From: Mycolicibacterium iranicum
GTDB taxonomy: Bacteria; Actinomycetota; Actinomycetes; Mycobacteriales; Mycobacteriaceae
Reading direction: 5' to 3'
Length of the DNA stretch: 52,762 nucleotides
Assembly: GCF_014190915.1 (NCBI RefSeq)
Contig: NZ_JACHVU010000014.1
Coordinates: forward strand, 1-52,762
Part shown: one piece after another, positions 35,902-44,391 of the stretch
Numbering within the stretch: position 1 is the stretch's first letter
Layout: each line of letters opens with the position of its first letter
Translations under genes and position numbers: made by a program
Notes under the pieces: generated by a model
What the model was told of the DNA's origin: nothing
What the model saw: only the letters and a program-made list of their open reading frames with translations
Database searches by the model: none

Positions 35902-37131
35902 ATGTCCGTCGAGCTCGCGATCGCACTGACGGCCGCACTGATCCTGCTCGCCGTCGCCGCCGTCGTCGTGGCGGTCCGCACCCGGCGCGTCGTCGCCACC
36001 CCCACCGAACGCGCCGTCCATGCGGCGCTGCACACCGCATCCCAGGCCGCCCGCGCGCTGCGCCAGGGCCTCGACGCCGAATCGGCGCGCACGGCGGCGC
36101 CGTTCCTGCGCGGACTCACCGGCACCGACGGGCTGGCGCTCTACGACGCCGACGGCGACGTCCTGGCCCAGGACCCCGAGGACGCGCAGACCTGGTCGGA
36201 CGACGTGCTGGAGGCGTGCGGCTGGGCGGCCCGCCACTCACTGTCCGGCGAGCGCCGGACGCTGACACACGCCCGAACCTGCGCGGTCGTCGCACAACCC
36301 ATGCTCACCGAGGCCGGCGACATGCTGGGGGTCCTCGTGGTGGTGACGACCCGCTCCCCCGGACCCGGGATGCTCGGCGCTGTCGGCGAAGTCGCGCGCT
36401 ACGCAGCCGGCCAGATCGAGCTCGCCGAACTCGACGCGTCCCGCGCCCGTCTGGACCGCGCCGAGGTGCTTGCGTTGCGCGCCCAGATCAGCCCGCACTT
36501 CATCTACAACGCGCTCAACACCATCGCGTCGTTCGTCCGCACCGACCCTGATCGAGCCCGGGAGCTCATCCTGGAGTTCGCCGACTTCACCCGGTACTCG
36601 TTCCGCGCCGCAGGCCAATTCACCACTCTGGCCGACGAACTGCGCAACATCGACCGCTACCTCACCCTTGAGCGGGCCCGCTTCGGCACCGCACTCACGG
36701 TCACGCTGCGCGTGGCACCCGAGGTGCTCAACGTCGTCGTGCCGTTCCTGGCGCTGCAGCCTCTGGTCGAGAACGCCGTCCGGCACGGCTTCGCCGGGCG
36801 CGGCAGCGGTGCCATCGAGCTGATCGCCCGCGACGAGGGCTCGGACTGCGTGATCACCGTCGAGGACGACGGCGTCGGGATGGACCCGGACGCGTTGCGC
36901 TCGGGCCCCAGCGACGCACTGGCCGACGGCGTCCCGGACAACGAACGCGCCGGTGCCCACGTCGGGTTGACCAATGTCGACCATCGCCTGCGGGCGGCGT
37001 TCGGCAACGACTACGGTCTGGTGGTCGAAACCGCGATCGGGGCAGGCACCAAGGTGGTCATGCGAGTGCCCAAATTCCGGTCGGGCGTGCGGGCCAGCGG
37101 AGGTAGAGCAGGTTTGGGTCGAAATGAGTGA
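35902..37131 (+). CDS. LytS-type sensor histidine kinase
   Basis: About 409 residues: one N-terminal membrane helix (about 5-25), a GAF-like cytoplasmic sensor domain (about 45-160) and the LytS-type kinase core. The phosphoacceptor region is AQISPHFIYNALNTIASFVR and the ATP site shows LQPLVENAVRHG, EDDGVGMD and GLTNVDHRL. The usual five-helix LytS receptor is absent, so the signal is likely sensed by the GAF domain in the cytoplasm. ATG 35902 is chosen over 35869. The response regulator gene starts three bases after its stop. The downstream symporters suggest a monocarboxylate-type signal. Confidence 0.88.
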   Translation: MSVELAIALTAALILLAVAAVVVAVRTRRVVATPTERAVHAALHTASQAARALRQGLDAESARTAAPFLRGLTGTDGLALYDADGDVLAQDPEDAQTWSDDVLEACGWAARHSLSGERRTLTHARTCAVVAQPMLTEAGDMLGVLVVVTTRSPGPGMLGAVGEVARYAAGQIELAELDASRARLDRAEVLALRAQISPHFIYNALNTIASFVRTDPDRARELILEFADFTRYSFRAAGQFTTLADELRNIDRYLTLERARFGTALTVTLRVAPEVLNVVVPFLALQPLVENAVRHGFAGRGSGAIELIARDEGSDCVITVEDDGVGMDPDALRSGPSDALADGVPDNERAGAHVGLTNVDHRLRAAFGNDYGLVVETAIGAGTKVVMRVPKFRSGVRASGGRAGLGRNE

Positions 37132-37134
37132 GCT

Positions 37135-37959
37135 GTGACCAGGGCGTTGACGGTGCTTGCCGTCGACGATGAGGCCCCTGCTCTCGACGAGCTGGCCTTC
37201 CTGCTCGGCAGGCACCCGTGCATCGGCGAGGTGTTCCGCGCCGGCGACGCCACCTCGGCACTGCGCGAACTGAACCTGCGGACCATCGATGCGGTGTTCC
37301 TCGACATCAACATGCCCGGACTGTCCGGTATCGAGCTGGCCGGCGTGCTGGCCAACTACGCCCACCGGCCCGCGATTGTGTTCGTCACCGCCCACGACGA
37401 CAAGGCCGTGGCCGCGTTCGACGTCGGCGCGGTGGACTATCTGCTCAAGCCGATCCGCGAGGGCCGCCTCGACGAGGCCGTCCGCCGCGCCGCGGCCCAG
37501 ACCGTCGCCCAGACGACCTCCCAGACGACGACCACCACGGCCCCCGTCGACGACAGCGACGCCACGGAGCACGAATCCGACGTCATACCTGCCGAATTGG
37601 GCGGTGTCACCCACCTCGTGCCCCGCGACAGCATCGGCTGGATCGAGGCCGAGGGTGATTACGCCCGGCTGCATTCGGCGTCCGGATCGCATCTGGTACG
37701 CATCCCGCTCAGTACCCTCGAAACCCGTTGGCGCGACCACGGTTTCCAGCGTGTGCACCGGTCCTACCTGGTTGCGCTGGGTCTCGTCACCGGGCTGCGC
37801 ACCAGCGACGGCGCGGTGCTGGTGCGGTTGCGGGCGAACGGAGCCTCCCCGGCCGTCGAACTCCCGGTGAGCCGGCGTCAGGCCCGCGAGCTCCGCGATC
37901 GCCTGGTGCGCAACCCCATGCGCAGCCTGCGGCCGACCGGTGGCCCCGATGACCGATAG
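37135..37959 (+). CDS. LytTR response regulator
   Basis: A 274-residue partner of the kinase. The receiver domain (about 5-125) has VDDEAPALDELAF with the acidic pair, the phosphoacceptor Asp in AVFLDINMPGLSG, the switch Thr in FVTAHDD and Lys in DYLLKPI. A Thr/Gln-rich linker leads to the LytTR DNA-binding domain: DSIGWIEAEGDYARLHSA and FQRVHRSYLVALG. It starts at GTG 37135. In other bacteria LytTR regulators of this kind (for example BtsR and YpdB) activate pyruvate or related uptake genes. The next gene overlaps its 3' end by eleven bases. Confidence 0.9.
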   Translation: MTRALTVLAVDDEAPALDELAFLLGRHPCIGEVFRAGDATSALRELNLRTIDAVFLDINMPGLSGIELAGVLANYAHRPAIVFVTAHDDKAVAAFDVGAVDYLLKPIREGRLDEAVRRAAAQTVAQTTSQTTTTTAPVDDSDATEHESDVIPAELGGVTHLVPRDSIGWIEAEGDYARLHSASGSHLVRIPLSTLETRWRDHGFQRVHRSYLVALGLVTGLRTSDGAVLVRLRANGASPAVELPVSRRQARELRDRLVRNPMRSLRPTGGPDDR

Positions 37960-38323
37960 CGAACGCCCGCAACGGCAGCGGGTGGTGCTCGCGCACCGGC
38001 GCGGCGCGCGAATGGTGCGCACGCGTGTCGAGGTGCAGGAGCAGACCCAGGTCGGCGACGCGCTCGTCCGCGGCCTCGTGCGCGCGCAACTGGGGCTCGC
38101 GCTACGGCTGGCCGCTGTCGTCGTCGGTCTGATCGGCGCCATCCCGCTGCTCAACGCCGTGTTCCCCGACCTCGGCGACGTCACCGTCTTCGGAATCCGG
38201 TTGAACTGGCTCGTCCTCGCGGGGCTGGTGTACCCGCTGCTCTACGGCATCGGCTGGTTCTACGTACGGCTCGCCGAACAGGGCGAGCGCGAATTCGTGC
38301 GCGTGGTCGACGCCGAACCATGA
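37949..38323 (+). CDS. Small membrane protein, accessory to symporter 1
   Basis: A 124-residue protein with a basic N-terminal tail (MTDSERPQRQRVVLAHRRGA) and two membrane helices (LAAVVVGLIGAIPLLNAVF and WLVLAGLVYPLLYGIGWFYV), ending in an acidic tail. It is in the place of a DUF485 subunit next to the symporter gene, which overlaps its stop by four bases (ATGA). It is only loosely like DUF485. Its role is inferred: assembly or regulation of the symporter. Confidence 0.72.
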   Translation: MTDSERPQRQRVVLAHRRGARMVRTRVEVQEQTQVGDALVRGLVRAQLGLALRLAAVVVGLIGAIPLLNAVFPDLGDVTVFGIRLNWLVLAGLVYPLLYGIGWFYVRLAEQGEREFVRVVDAEP

Positions 38324-40062
38324 CCGGCACCGCCCTGACGGCAGCCGCACTCCTCGCCGCGGCCGTCGCCACCGTCGCGATCGGCGCCTACGGTGTCCGC
38401 TTCTCACGCACCACGTCCGACTTCCTGGTCGCGTCGCGCACCGTCGGCTCGCAGTGGAATGCCGCGGCGATCTCCGGCGAATACCTCTCGGCTGCCTCCT
38501 TTCTCGGGGTCGCCGGCTTGATCGCGAAGTACGGGGCCGACGCACTGTGGTACCCGGTCGGCTTCACCGCCGGCTACCTGGGGCTGCTGCTGTTCGTCGC
38601 CGCGCCGTTGCGCCGCTCCGGGGCTTACACCGTCCCCGACTTCGCCGAGTTCCGGCTCGGGTCGGTGCGGCTGCGCAAGGTCGCGATGCTCGTCGTCGTG
38701 GTGGTGTGCATCTTCTACCTGGTGCCGCAGTATCAGGGCGCCGGCCTGGCGCTGAAAACCCTTCTCGGCATTCCGGTCTGGCTCGGTCCGCTGGCCGTCG
38801 GCGCAATCGTCATCACCAACGTCGTCGCCGGCGGGATGCGCTCGATCACGTTCGTGCAGGCCTTCCAGTACTGGCTGAAGCTGACCGCGGTCGCCATCCC
38901 GGCACTCGCGCTGGCCGGGCTGTTCTTCGCCGACCGCGGCGGCGAACTCGGCGGGCCCCTGCCCCCGACGGTGCAACAGAACACCACCGTGCAGATCGAG
39001 ACCGACGTCGTGGTGCAGGTCGCCGAACCGGCCGGCATCACCGTCACCGGCACACTCGACGGCCGCCAGGTCGACGCCGCGACGATCGCCACCTCCGGCG
39101 AGCACACCCTCGGGGCCGACAGCACCTTGACTCTCGCCGCGGGCGCCGCCACTCCGGTCGTCGCCGGAACCCCCAGTGCAGGAAGCGATTGGATCGCCTC
39201 CGGCGGAGGCTTGGGCGGAGGCCACCCGCTGTATCAGGTGCTATCGATCATGGTCGCGACGTTCCTGGGCACGATGGGCCTGCCGCACGTGCTGGTCCGG
39301 TTCTACACCAACCCCGACGGTCGGGCGGCGCGTCGCACGGCGCTCGCGGTGATCGCCCTGCTGTCGCTGTTCTACCTGTTCCCGACACTGCTCGGGGTGT
39401 TCTCCCGGCTCTATGTCCCACAGTTGCTGATCACCGGAACCGCCGATGCCGCAGTGCTTCTGGCGCCCGGTTCGGCCATCGCCGGCCCCGTCGGACAGTT
39501 GTTGGCCGCGCTCGTCGCCGCGGGGGCGATCGCCGCGTTCCTGGCGACGTCGTCGGGGCTACTCGTGAGCTTCGCCGGTGCGCTCGCCACGGATGTGCTG
39601 CCCGGCCGGGTCCGCGACTTCCGGCTGGCGGCGGTGGTCGGCGGTCTCATCCCGATCCCGTTGGCGCTGGTGGCATTCGGCGGCTTGGAACTGTCCCGCA
39701 GCGTCGGGCTCGCGTTCGCCGTCGCAGCGTCGACGCTGTGCCCGCTGCTGGTGCTCGGTATCTGGTGGCGCGGTCTGACCGCGCGCGGTGCGATCTGCGG
39801 TCTGGTCGCCGGCGGGGTGCTGTCCGGCGGGGCCGTCACGGTCGCCGTGGCGGGCGGCATCGCCGAGGACGCGCTGGGCGGCTGGCCCGCCGTGCTGATC
39901 GGCTATCCCGCGGCGGTGAGCGTGCCCCTGGCCTTCGCGACGATGATCGTCGTCAGCCTGCTCACCCGGTCGACGGTGCCGTCGGACGTCGCGCAGACCT
40001 TCGCGCGGATGCACCTGCCCGAGAATCTCGGAATGGTCGTCGAACGCATGCCGCGGGCCTAA
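38320..40062 (+). CDS. Solute:sodium symporter (ActP/MctC-like) with extra extracytoplasmic domain
   Basis: A 580-residue SSS-family transporter with about thirteen helices. The sodium-coupled core is seen in QWNAAAISGEYLSAASFLGV, GFTAGYLGLLLFVAAPLRR and TFLGTMGLPHVLVRFYT. Between helices there is an insertion of about 100 residues (205-303) rich in Thr, Val and Gly, for example TVTGTLDGRQVDAATIATSG, not present in the second symporter in the window, where the same place has about 45 residues. The substrate is likely acetate, pyruvate or another short monocarboxylate. It is translationally coupled to the two-component gene cluster. Confidence 0.87.
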   Translation: MTGTALTAAALLAAAVATVAIGAYGVRFSRTTSDFLVASRTVGSQWNAAAISGEYLSAASFLGVAGLIAKYGADALWYPVGFTAGYLGLLLFVAAPLRRSGAYTVPDFAEFRLGSVRLRKVAMLVVVVVCIFYLVPQYQGAGLALKTLLGIPVWLGPLAVGAIVITNVVAGGMRSITFVQAFQYWLKLTAVAIPALALAGLFFADRGGELGGPLPPTVQQNTTVQIETDVVVQVAEPAGITVTGTLDGRQVDAATIATSGEHTLGADSTLTLAAGAATPVVAGTPSAGSDWIASGGGLGGGHPLYQVLSIMVATFLGTMGLPHVLVRFYTNPDGRAARRTALAVIALLSLFYLFPTLLGVFSRLYVPQLLITGTADAAVLLAPGSAIAGPVGQLLAALVAAGAIAAFLATSSGLLVSFAGALATDVLPGRVRDFRLAAVVGGLIPIPLALVAFGGLELSRSVGLAFAVAASTLCPLLVLGIWWRGLTARGAICGLVAGGVLSGGAVTVAVAGGIAEDALGGWPAVLIGYPAAVSVPLAFATMIVVSLLTRSTVPSDVAQTFARMHLPENLGMVVERMPRA

Positions 40063-40163
40063 CCTGTCAGGTCAGTACACCTAGGCGCCGTTCGTCGCCG
40101 GCGACAGACCGCTCACCGCACGCTCACCCGGCCTCGCCGCCCCACCCCCGCCAACGCTGTCAC

Positions 40164-40179
40164 TGTGACCTGCATCTCA
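40164..40179. promoter_or_regulatory. CRP-like operator upstream of the DUF485/actP unit
   Basis: TGTGACCTGCATCTCA matches the mycobacterial CRP pattern TGTGANNTNNNTCACA in 10 of 11 fixed positions (TCTCA in place of TCACA). It is 53 bases before the DUF485 start at 40232, in a 169-base intergenic region. It suggests cAMP-CRP control of the second transporter module, in line with GlxR control of acetate/pyruvate uptake in Corynebacterium. Confidence 0.5.
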
Positions 40180-40231
40180 ACTACGGTCACCGCAAAGCCC
40201 GGTCCACAGCAGTCAGGAGCGTGAGAGCAAG

Positions 40232-40582
40232 GTGTCCGACACAGATCTTCCGATTCGACCGGAAGCCATCAGCGGCGAACGATATCTGGAGGTGCAGGCG
40301 AGTCCGGAGTTCCAGGAACTCCGAAGCAGATTGCGCCGCTTCGTGTTCCCGATGACCGCCGTCTTCCTGGTCTGGTATGCCACCTACGTCATCCTCGGCG
40401 CCTTCGCCAACGACTTCATGGCCACCAAGGTGTGGGGTGACATCAACGTCGGCCTGATCATCGGCCTCGGGCAGTTCCTGTCGACGTTCCTGATCACTGC
40501 CCTCTACGTCCGGTTCGCCAACCGCGAGCTGGATCCGCGCGCCGAGGCGCTGCGCGCCGAACTGGAAAGCGAGATCCGATGA
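40232..40582 (+). CDS. DUF485 membrane protein
   Basis: A 116-residue member of DUF485 with two helices (FPMTAVFLVWYATYVILGAF and NVGLIIGLGQFLSTFLITAL), characteristic YLEVQASPEFQELRSRLRRF and the RFANRELDP tail. DUF485 proteins accompany ActP-type symporters. GTG 40232 follows AGGAG and GAGAGC. The stop overlaps the symporter ATG by four bases (ATGA), so the two are coupled. It may regulate or stabilise the symporter. Confidence 0.92.
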   Translation: MSDTDLPIRPEAISGERYLEVQASPEFQELRSRLRRFVFPMTAVFLVWYATYVILGAFANDFMATKVWGDINVGLIIGLGQFLSTFLITALYVRFANRELDPRAEALRAELESEIR

Positions 40583-42210
40583 CCACCACCGTGCTGGCCG
40601 CCGAGACCGTCGGCAACCCGCTGGCCAACATCGGCATCTTCAGCCTGTTCGTCGTCGTGACCATGATCGTGGTGATCCGGGCGAGCAAGAAGAACGCCAC
40701 CGCCGACGAGTTCTTCACCGGCGGCCGCGGATTCTCCGGCCCCCAGAACGGGATCGCGATCGCGGGCGACTACCTGTCGGCTGCGAGCTTCCTCGGTATC
40801 GCGGGGGCCATCGCCGTCTACGGATACGACGGGTTCCTGTATTCCATCGGCTTCCTCGTCGCGTGGCTCGTCGCGCTGCTGTTGGTGGCCGAATTGCTGC
40901 GCAACACCGGCAAATTCACGATGGCCGACGTGTTGAGCTTCCGGCTCAAGCAGCGGCCGGTACGCCTGGCGGCCGCGACGAGCACCCTGACGGTCTCGCT
41001 GTTCTACCTGCTGGCCCAGATGGCCGGTGCCGGTGGCCTCGTCGCGCTGCTGCTGGACGTGACCAGCAAGAGCGGCCAGGCGATCGTCATCGCCGTCGTC
41101 GGCGTGCTGATGATCGTCTACGTCCTCGTCGGCGGCATGAAGGGCACCACCTGGGTGCAGATCATCAAGGCCGTCCTGCTCATCGTCGGCGCCGGGTTGA
41201 TGACCGTGATGGTGCTGGCCAAGTTCGGCCTGAACTTCTCCGAGATCCTGGGTTCGGCGCAGTCGGCCATCAGCGGCAGCACCTCCGAGGCCGTCGCGGC
41301 CCGCGACGTCCTGTCCCCCGGCGCGCAGTACGGCGGATCGTTGACCTCGCAGATCAACTTCATCTCGCTGGCGTTGGCGCTGGTGCTCGGCACCGCGGGC
41401 CTGCCGCACGTGCTGATGCGCTTCTACACCGTGCCCACGGCCAAGGAAGCCCGCCGCAGTGTGGTGTGGGCGATCGCCCTGATCGGCGCGTTCTACCTGT
41501 TCACCCTGGTGCTGGGCTACGGCGCGGCCGCGCTGGTCGGGCCGGACCGCATCCTCGGCGCCGCCGGCGGCGTGAACTCGGCAGCCCCGCTGCTGGCCTT
41601 CGAGCTCGGCGGAGTGATCCTGCTGGGCGTCATCTCGGCGGTCGCCTTCGCGACGATCCTCGCGGTGGTGGCCGGCCTGACGATCACGGCGTCGGCGTCG
41701 TTCGCCCACGACATCTACGCCTCGGTGCTGAAGTCGCACAAGGTGACCGAGGCCGAGCAGGTGAAGGTCTCGCGGATCACCGCGGTCGTGCTGGGTGTGT
41801 TCGCCATCGGGCTCGGCATCCTCGCCAACGGTCAGAACGTCGCGTTCCTCGTCGCGCTCGCCTTCGCGGTCGCCGCGTCGGCCAACCTGCCGACGATCGT
41901 GTACTCGCTCTATTGGAAGAGGTTCAACACCCGCGGCGCGCTGTGGAGCATGTACGGCGGACTGCTCTCGTGCATCGTGCTGATCGTGTTCTCCCCGGCG
42001 GTGTCGGGAAGCAAGACCGCGATGATTCCCGGGGCGGACTTCGACTTCTTCCCGCTGGCCAACCCCGGCATCGTGTCCATCCCGCTGGCGTTCATCCTCG
42101 GCATCGTCGGGACGCTGACGTCCCGGGACCGGGGCAACCCGAAGGTCAACGCGGAGATGGAGGTGCGCTCGCTGACCGGCATCGGCGCCGAGAAGGCGAT
42201 CGCCCACTAG
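40579..42210 (+). CDS. actP: Cation/acetate (monocarboxylate) symporter
   Basis: A 543-residue SSS transporter with thirteen helices, very like ActP/MctC, which import acetate, propionate or pyruvate with sodium or protons. Seen: QNGIAIAGDYLSAASFLGIA, LVGGMKGTTWVQIIKAVLL, GLPHVLMRFYTVPTAKEARR, TITASASFAHDIYASVL. It ends with a charged C-terminal tail. The gene completes the second accessory protein plus symporter pair. Repeat copy D begins 11 bases after its stop and could end the transcript. Confidence 0.9.
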   Translation: MTTTVLAAETVGNPLANIGIFSLFVVVTMIVVIRASKKNATADEFFTGGRGFSGPQNGIAIAGDYLSAASFLGIAGAIAVYGYDGFLYSIGFLVAWLVALLLVAELLRNTGKFTMADVLSFRLKQRPVRLAAATSTLTVSLFYLLAQMAGAGGLVALLLDVTSKSGQAIVIAVVGVLMIVYVLVGGMKGTTWVQIIKAVLLIVGAGLMTVMVLAKFGLNFSEILGSAQSAISGSTSEAVAARDVLSPGAQYGGSLTSQINFISLALALVLGTAGLPHVLMRFYTVPTAKEARRSVVWAIALIGAFYLFTLVLGYGAAALVGPDRILGAAGGVNSAAPLLAFELGGVILLGVISAVAFATILAVVAGLTITASASFAHDIYASVLKSHKVTEAEQVKVSRITAVVLGVFAIGLGILANGQNVAFLVALAFAVAASANLPTIVYSLYWKRFNTRGALWSMYGGLLSCIVLIVFSPAVSGSKTAMIPGADFDFFPLANPGIVSIPLAFILGIVGTLTSRDRGNPKVNAEMEVRSLTGIGAEKAIAH

Positions 42211-42221
42211 TCCCCGCCGTC

Positions 42222-42285
42222 CCGCGAGCGCGCGGATCTGCACACCGCCACCCGGCGTGTCCTGTGCAGACCCGCGCGCTCGCGG
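42222..42285 (+). repeat. Palindromic intergenic repeat, copy D
   Basis: Two 23-base arms (42222-42244 and 42263-42285) are complementary with a single mismatch, and flank an 18-base loop. The arms begin CCGCGAGCGCGCGG and contain TCTGCACA. This is the most symmetrical of the four copies. Just after it a 14-base unit CGGTGTGAGGTGAG occurs twice (42283-42296 and 42300-42313). Confidence 0.88.
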
Positions 42286-42360
42286 TGTGAGGTGAGGCGC
42301 GGTGTGAGGTGAGTGGTTCTACTCAGAGGACGGGCCGCCGGGGCACCCGAGAATTGATCC

Positions 42361-43647
42361 ATGAGCACAGCCACGCTGTTCCCCCGCCCGGCCGAGGTGG
42401 AGGCCAACACCCCACCCGGGCGTGACCGGCCCATCGACGTCATCCGGATCACCGCCCTGATCGGCGTCGTCGTCGGCCACACCGTGATGGCCACCAGCAC
42501 GATCCGCGACGACGTCTTCCTCTGGAGCAACCTGCTCACCGAATCGCCGATCTTCCAGGCGCTGACGTGGGTGTTCCAGATCATGCCGCTGTTCTTCTTC
42601 GCCGGGGTCGCGGCGTCCGTGCAGTCGTGGCAGCCGGGCGGCAGCTGGGGCAACTGGCTGATGCGGCGTTGCACCCGGCTCTACCGTCCGGTCTTCTACT
42701 ACCTCGCGTTCTGGGCGGCGACGCTGACGGTGCTGAAGCTCCTCCTGCCCGTGCACGTCTACGAACCCGTCGCCGGCATCTCCACGCAACTGCTCTGGTT
42801 CCTCGGCGCCTATGTGCTGGTGCTCGCCGCAGTGCCGCTGCTGGCCCACCTCACCACCACCCGCCGGTTCGTCGCGGCGGTCGCCGGCGCCTATGCGTTC
42901 GTCGCGGTGGTCGACGCAGTCAGGATCACCACCGAGATGCCGGTGATCTTCGGCTATCTGAACCTGTCGATGTGGTTGATCCCCGGCATGTTCGGGGTCG
43001 CCTACCGTCGCGGACTGCTCACGGCGCGCCCGGCTCTCCTCCTCGGTGCCGCGATGTTCGCCGTCAATGTCGCGCTGGTCGCGTACGGCCCGTACGAACT
43101 CAGCCTCGTCGGCATCGAGACCCAGCAGCTGAAGAACATGTCACCGCCGTCGCTGCTGCTGACCGGGCACGCAATCATGATGTGCGCGTTGGCCATTGCC
43201 GCGGCCCCCGCGATCGCCCGGTGGGCGCGGCGACCCCGGGTGTGGTGGCTGACGGTCATCGGCAACACCGGGGCGATGACGCTGTACCTGTGGCACATCC
43301 CGCTGCTGCTCGGCATGCACCTGGTGTTCGCCCACCTCGGCTACCCGCGTTTCGACCCCGCCGCCCCGGACTTCGTCGCCCTGTCCGTGCTGCAGATGCT
43401 GCTGATGGCGCTCATGGTCGGCGCCGCGTTCCTCGTGCTGCGTCCCCTGGAGAACGATCCGCTCCCGTTCTGGGACGGCGGATCGGTGGCCGGGCCCGGC
43501 CTGCGCAGCACCGCCGTCGGCCTCCTGCTGTGCGTGGCCGGTGCGGCCACGCTGGCCTCCGTCGGCTGGGGTCTCAAGGACCTCGGTCTGTACCTGACCG
43601 CGGCGCTGGTGGCGGCTCTGGTCGGCGCCCGGGCGCTGGCCCGCTGA
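42361..43647 (+). CDS. Acyltransferase 3 family membrane protein
   Basis: A 428-residue polytopic membrane protein with about ten to eleven helices. The family signature is RPIDVIRITALIGVVVGH, with Arg29 and His40 (R-x10-H), the acyl-transfer site. Members O-acylate sugars or lipids on the outer face of the membrane. A cytoplasmic N-terminus precedes the first helix. The substrate is unknown; candidates are envelope glycolipids. It begins at ATG 42361, downstream of repeat copy D. Confidence 0.85.
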   Translation: MSTATLFPRPAEVEANTPPGRDRPIDVIRITALIGVVVGHTVMATSTIRDDVFLWSNLLTESPIFQALTWVFQIMPLFFFAGVAASVQSWQPGGSWGNWLMRRCTRLYRPVFYYLAFWAATLTVLKLLLPVHVYEPVAGISTQLLWFLGAYVLVLAAVPLLAHLTTTRRFVAAVAGAYAFVAVVDAVRITTEMPVIFGYLNLSMWLIPGMFGVAYRRGLLTARPALLLGAAMFAVNVALVAYGPYELSLVGIETQQLKNMSPPSLLLTGHAIMMCALAIAAAPAIARWARRPRVWWLTVIGNTGAMTLYLWHIPLLLGMHLVFAHLGYPRFDPAAPDFVALSVLQMLLMALMVGAAFLVLRPLENDPLPFWDGGSVAGPGLRSTAVGLLLCVAGAATLASVGWGLKDLGLYLTAALVAALVGARALAR

Positions 43648-43660
43648 CGCCGGTGTCGAC

Positions 43661-43846
43661 CTATCCGCTTTTGCGGCGGAACTCCCGGCGGCTCTCCAGT
43701 GGACCGTGCGCACCCCGTGACTTCTTCGCGCCGCCGTCCTTGTGCGCGGAACCGCTCACGGCCTTGGCGTTCTTGCGCTCCAGCGCCTCTCGGAACCTGC
43801 GCTTGCTGTCGTCCTCGCCGGACTCTGCGGACTCATTCGACGCCAT
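43661..43846 (-). CDS. DUF5302 small protein
   Basis: A 61-residue hydrophilic protein (MASNESAESGEDDSKRRFRE, then ALERKNAK and a basic tail ending RREFRRKSG). It has the look of DUF5302, small, very charged actinobacterial proteins of unknown function. It sits convergently 13 bases after the acyltransferase stop. Confidence 0.75.
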   Translation of the reverse strand: MASNESAESGEDDSKRRFREALERKNAKAVSGSAHKDGGAKKSRGAHGPLESRREFRRKSG

Positions 43847-43886
43847 GAGCGCAGCCTAGTCCGCCCGGCACGAATTTCGCGTGCGC

Positions 43887-44330
43887 TCAGCGCCTGCCCG
43901 GAGGCATGCCGTACAGATGCGCGATCGGCAACGTCATCAGCACCCGGCGATCGTCGACCATCGCCCGGCGGTAGTCGTCCCAGTCGGGGTGCTCACCGGA
44001 GATCTTGCGGTACAACTCCACCAGACCTTCGACGGTGTCGTCGGCCGGATTCGCCGCAGGCGGGGTCAGCACGGCGTCCCCCTCGGCGACGGCGTAGGAC
44101 CACCCGTCGTCGGAGCTGACGTGGATCGCCGCGCGAGGGTCCCGGCGCAGGTTGCGGGTCTTGGCACGCGGCTCGGTGACCGACACCGAGATGGTCAGGG
44201 CGCGCGCGTCGAAGTGATAGGAGACGTTCGACAGCTGCGGTCGTCCGTCGCGTTTGAGGGTGGCCAGCACACCCAGCGAGTTCCCTGCGATCAGCGCCAG
44301 CAGCTTGTCGTCGAAGACATCGCGCGTCAT
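43887..44330 (-). CDS. F420-binding flavin reductase-like protein (Rv1155 type)
   Basis: A 147-residue split-barrel protein with the same length as M. tuberculosis Rv1155, first annotated as pyridoxamine-phosphate oxidase but shown to bind coenzyme F420. Motifs: GVLATLKRDGRPQLSNVSYHF, the TRNLRRDPRAAIHVSSDD strand, and EHPDWDDYRRAMVDDRRVLM in the last helix. It can form a functional link to fbiC in this window. It starts at ATG 44330, divergent from the methyltransferase gene with 61 bases between. Confidence 0.9.
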   Translation of the reverse strand: MTRDVFDDKLLALIAGNSLGVLATLKRDGRPQLSNVSYHFDARALTISVSVTEPRAKTRNLRRDPRAAIHVSSDDGWSYAVAEGDAVLTPPAANPADDTVEGLVELYRKISGEHPDWDDYRRAMVDDRRVLMTLPIAHLYGMPPGRR

Positions 44331-44391
44331 GCCACGAGCCTACGACTTCCGGGCGTCGGTCAGGATCGTCGTCGTCTGGAAGGATTGCCGA

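Noticed and set aside
40063..40163. Possible extra small gene between the two symporter modules
   Set aside because: No start codon with a Shine-Dalgarno sequence and coding composition. Only the CRP-like site is supported.
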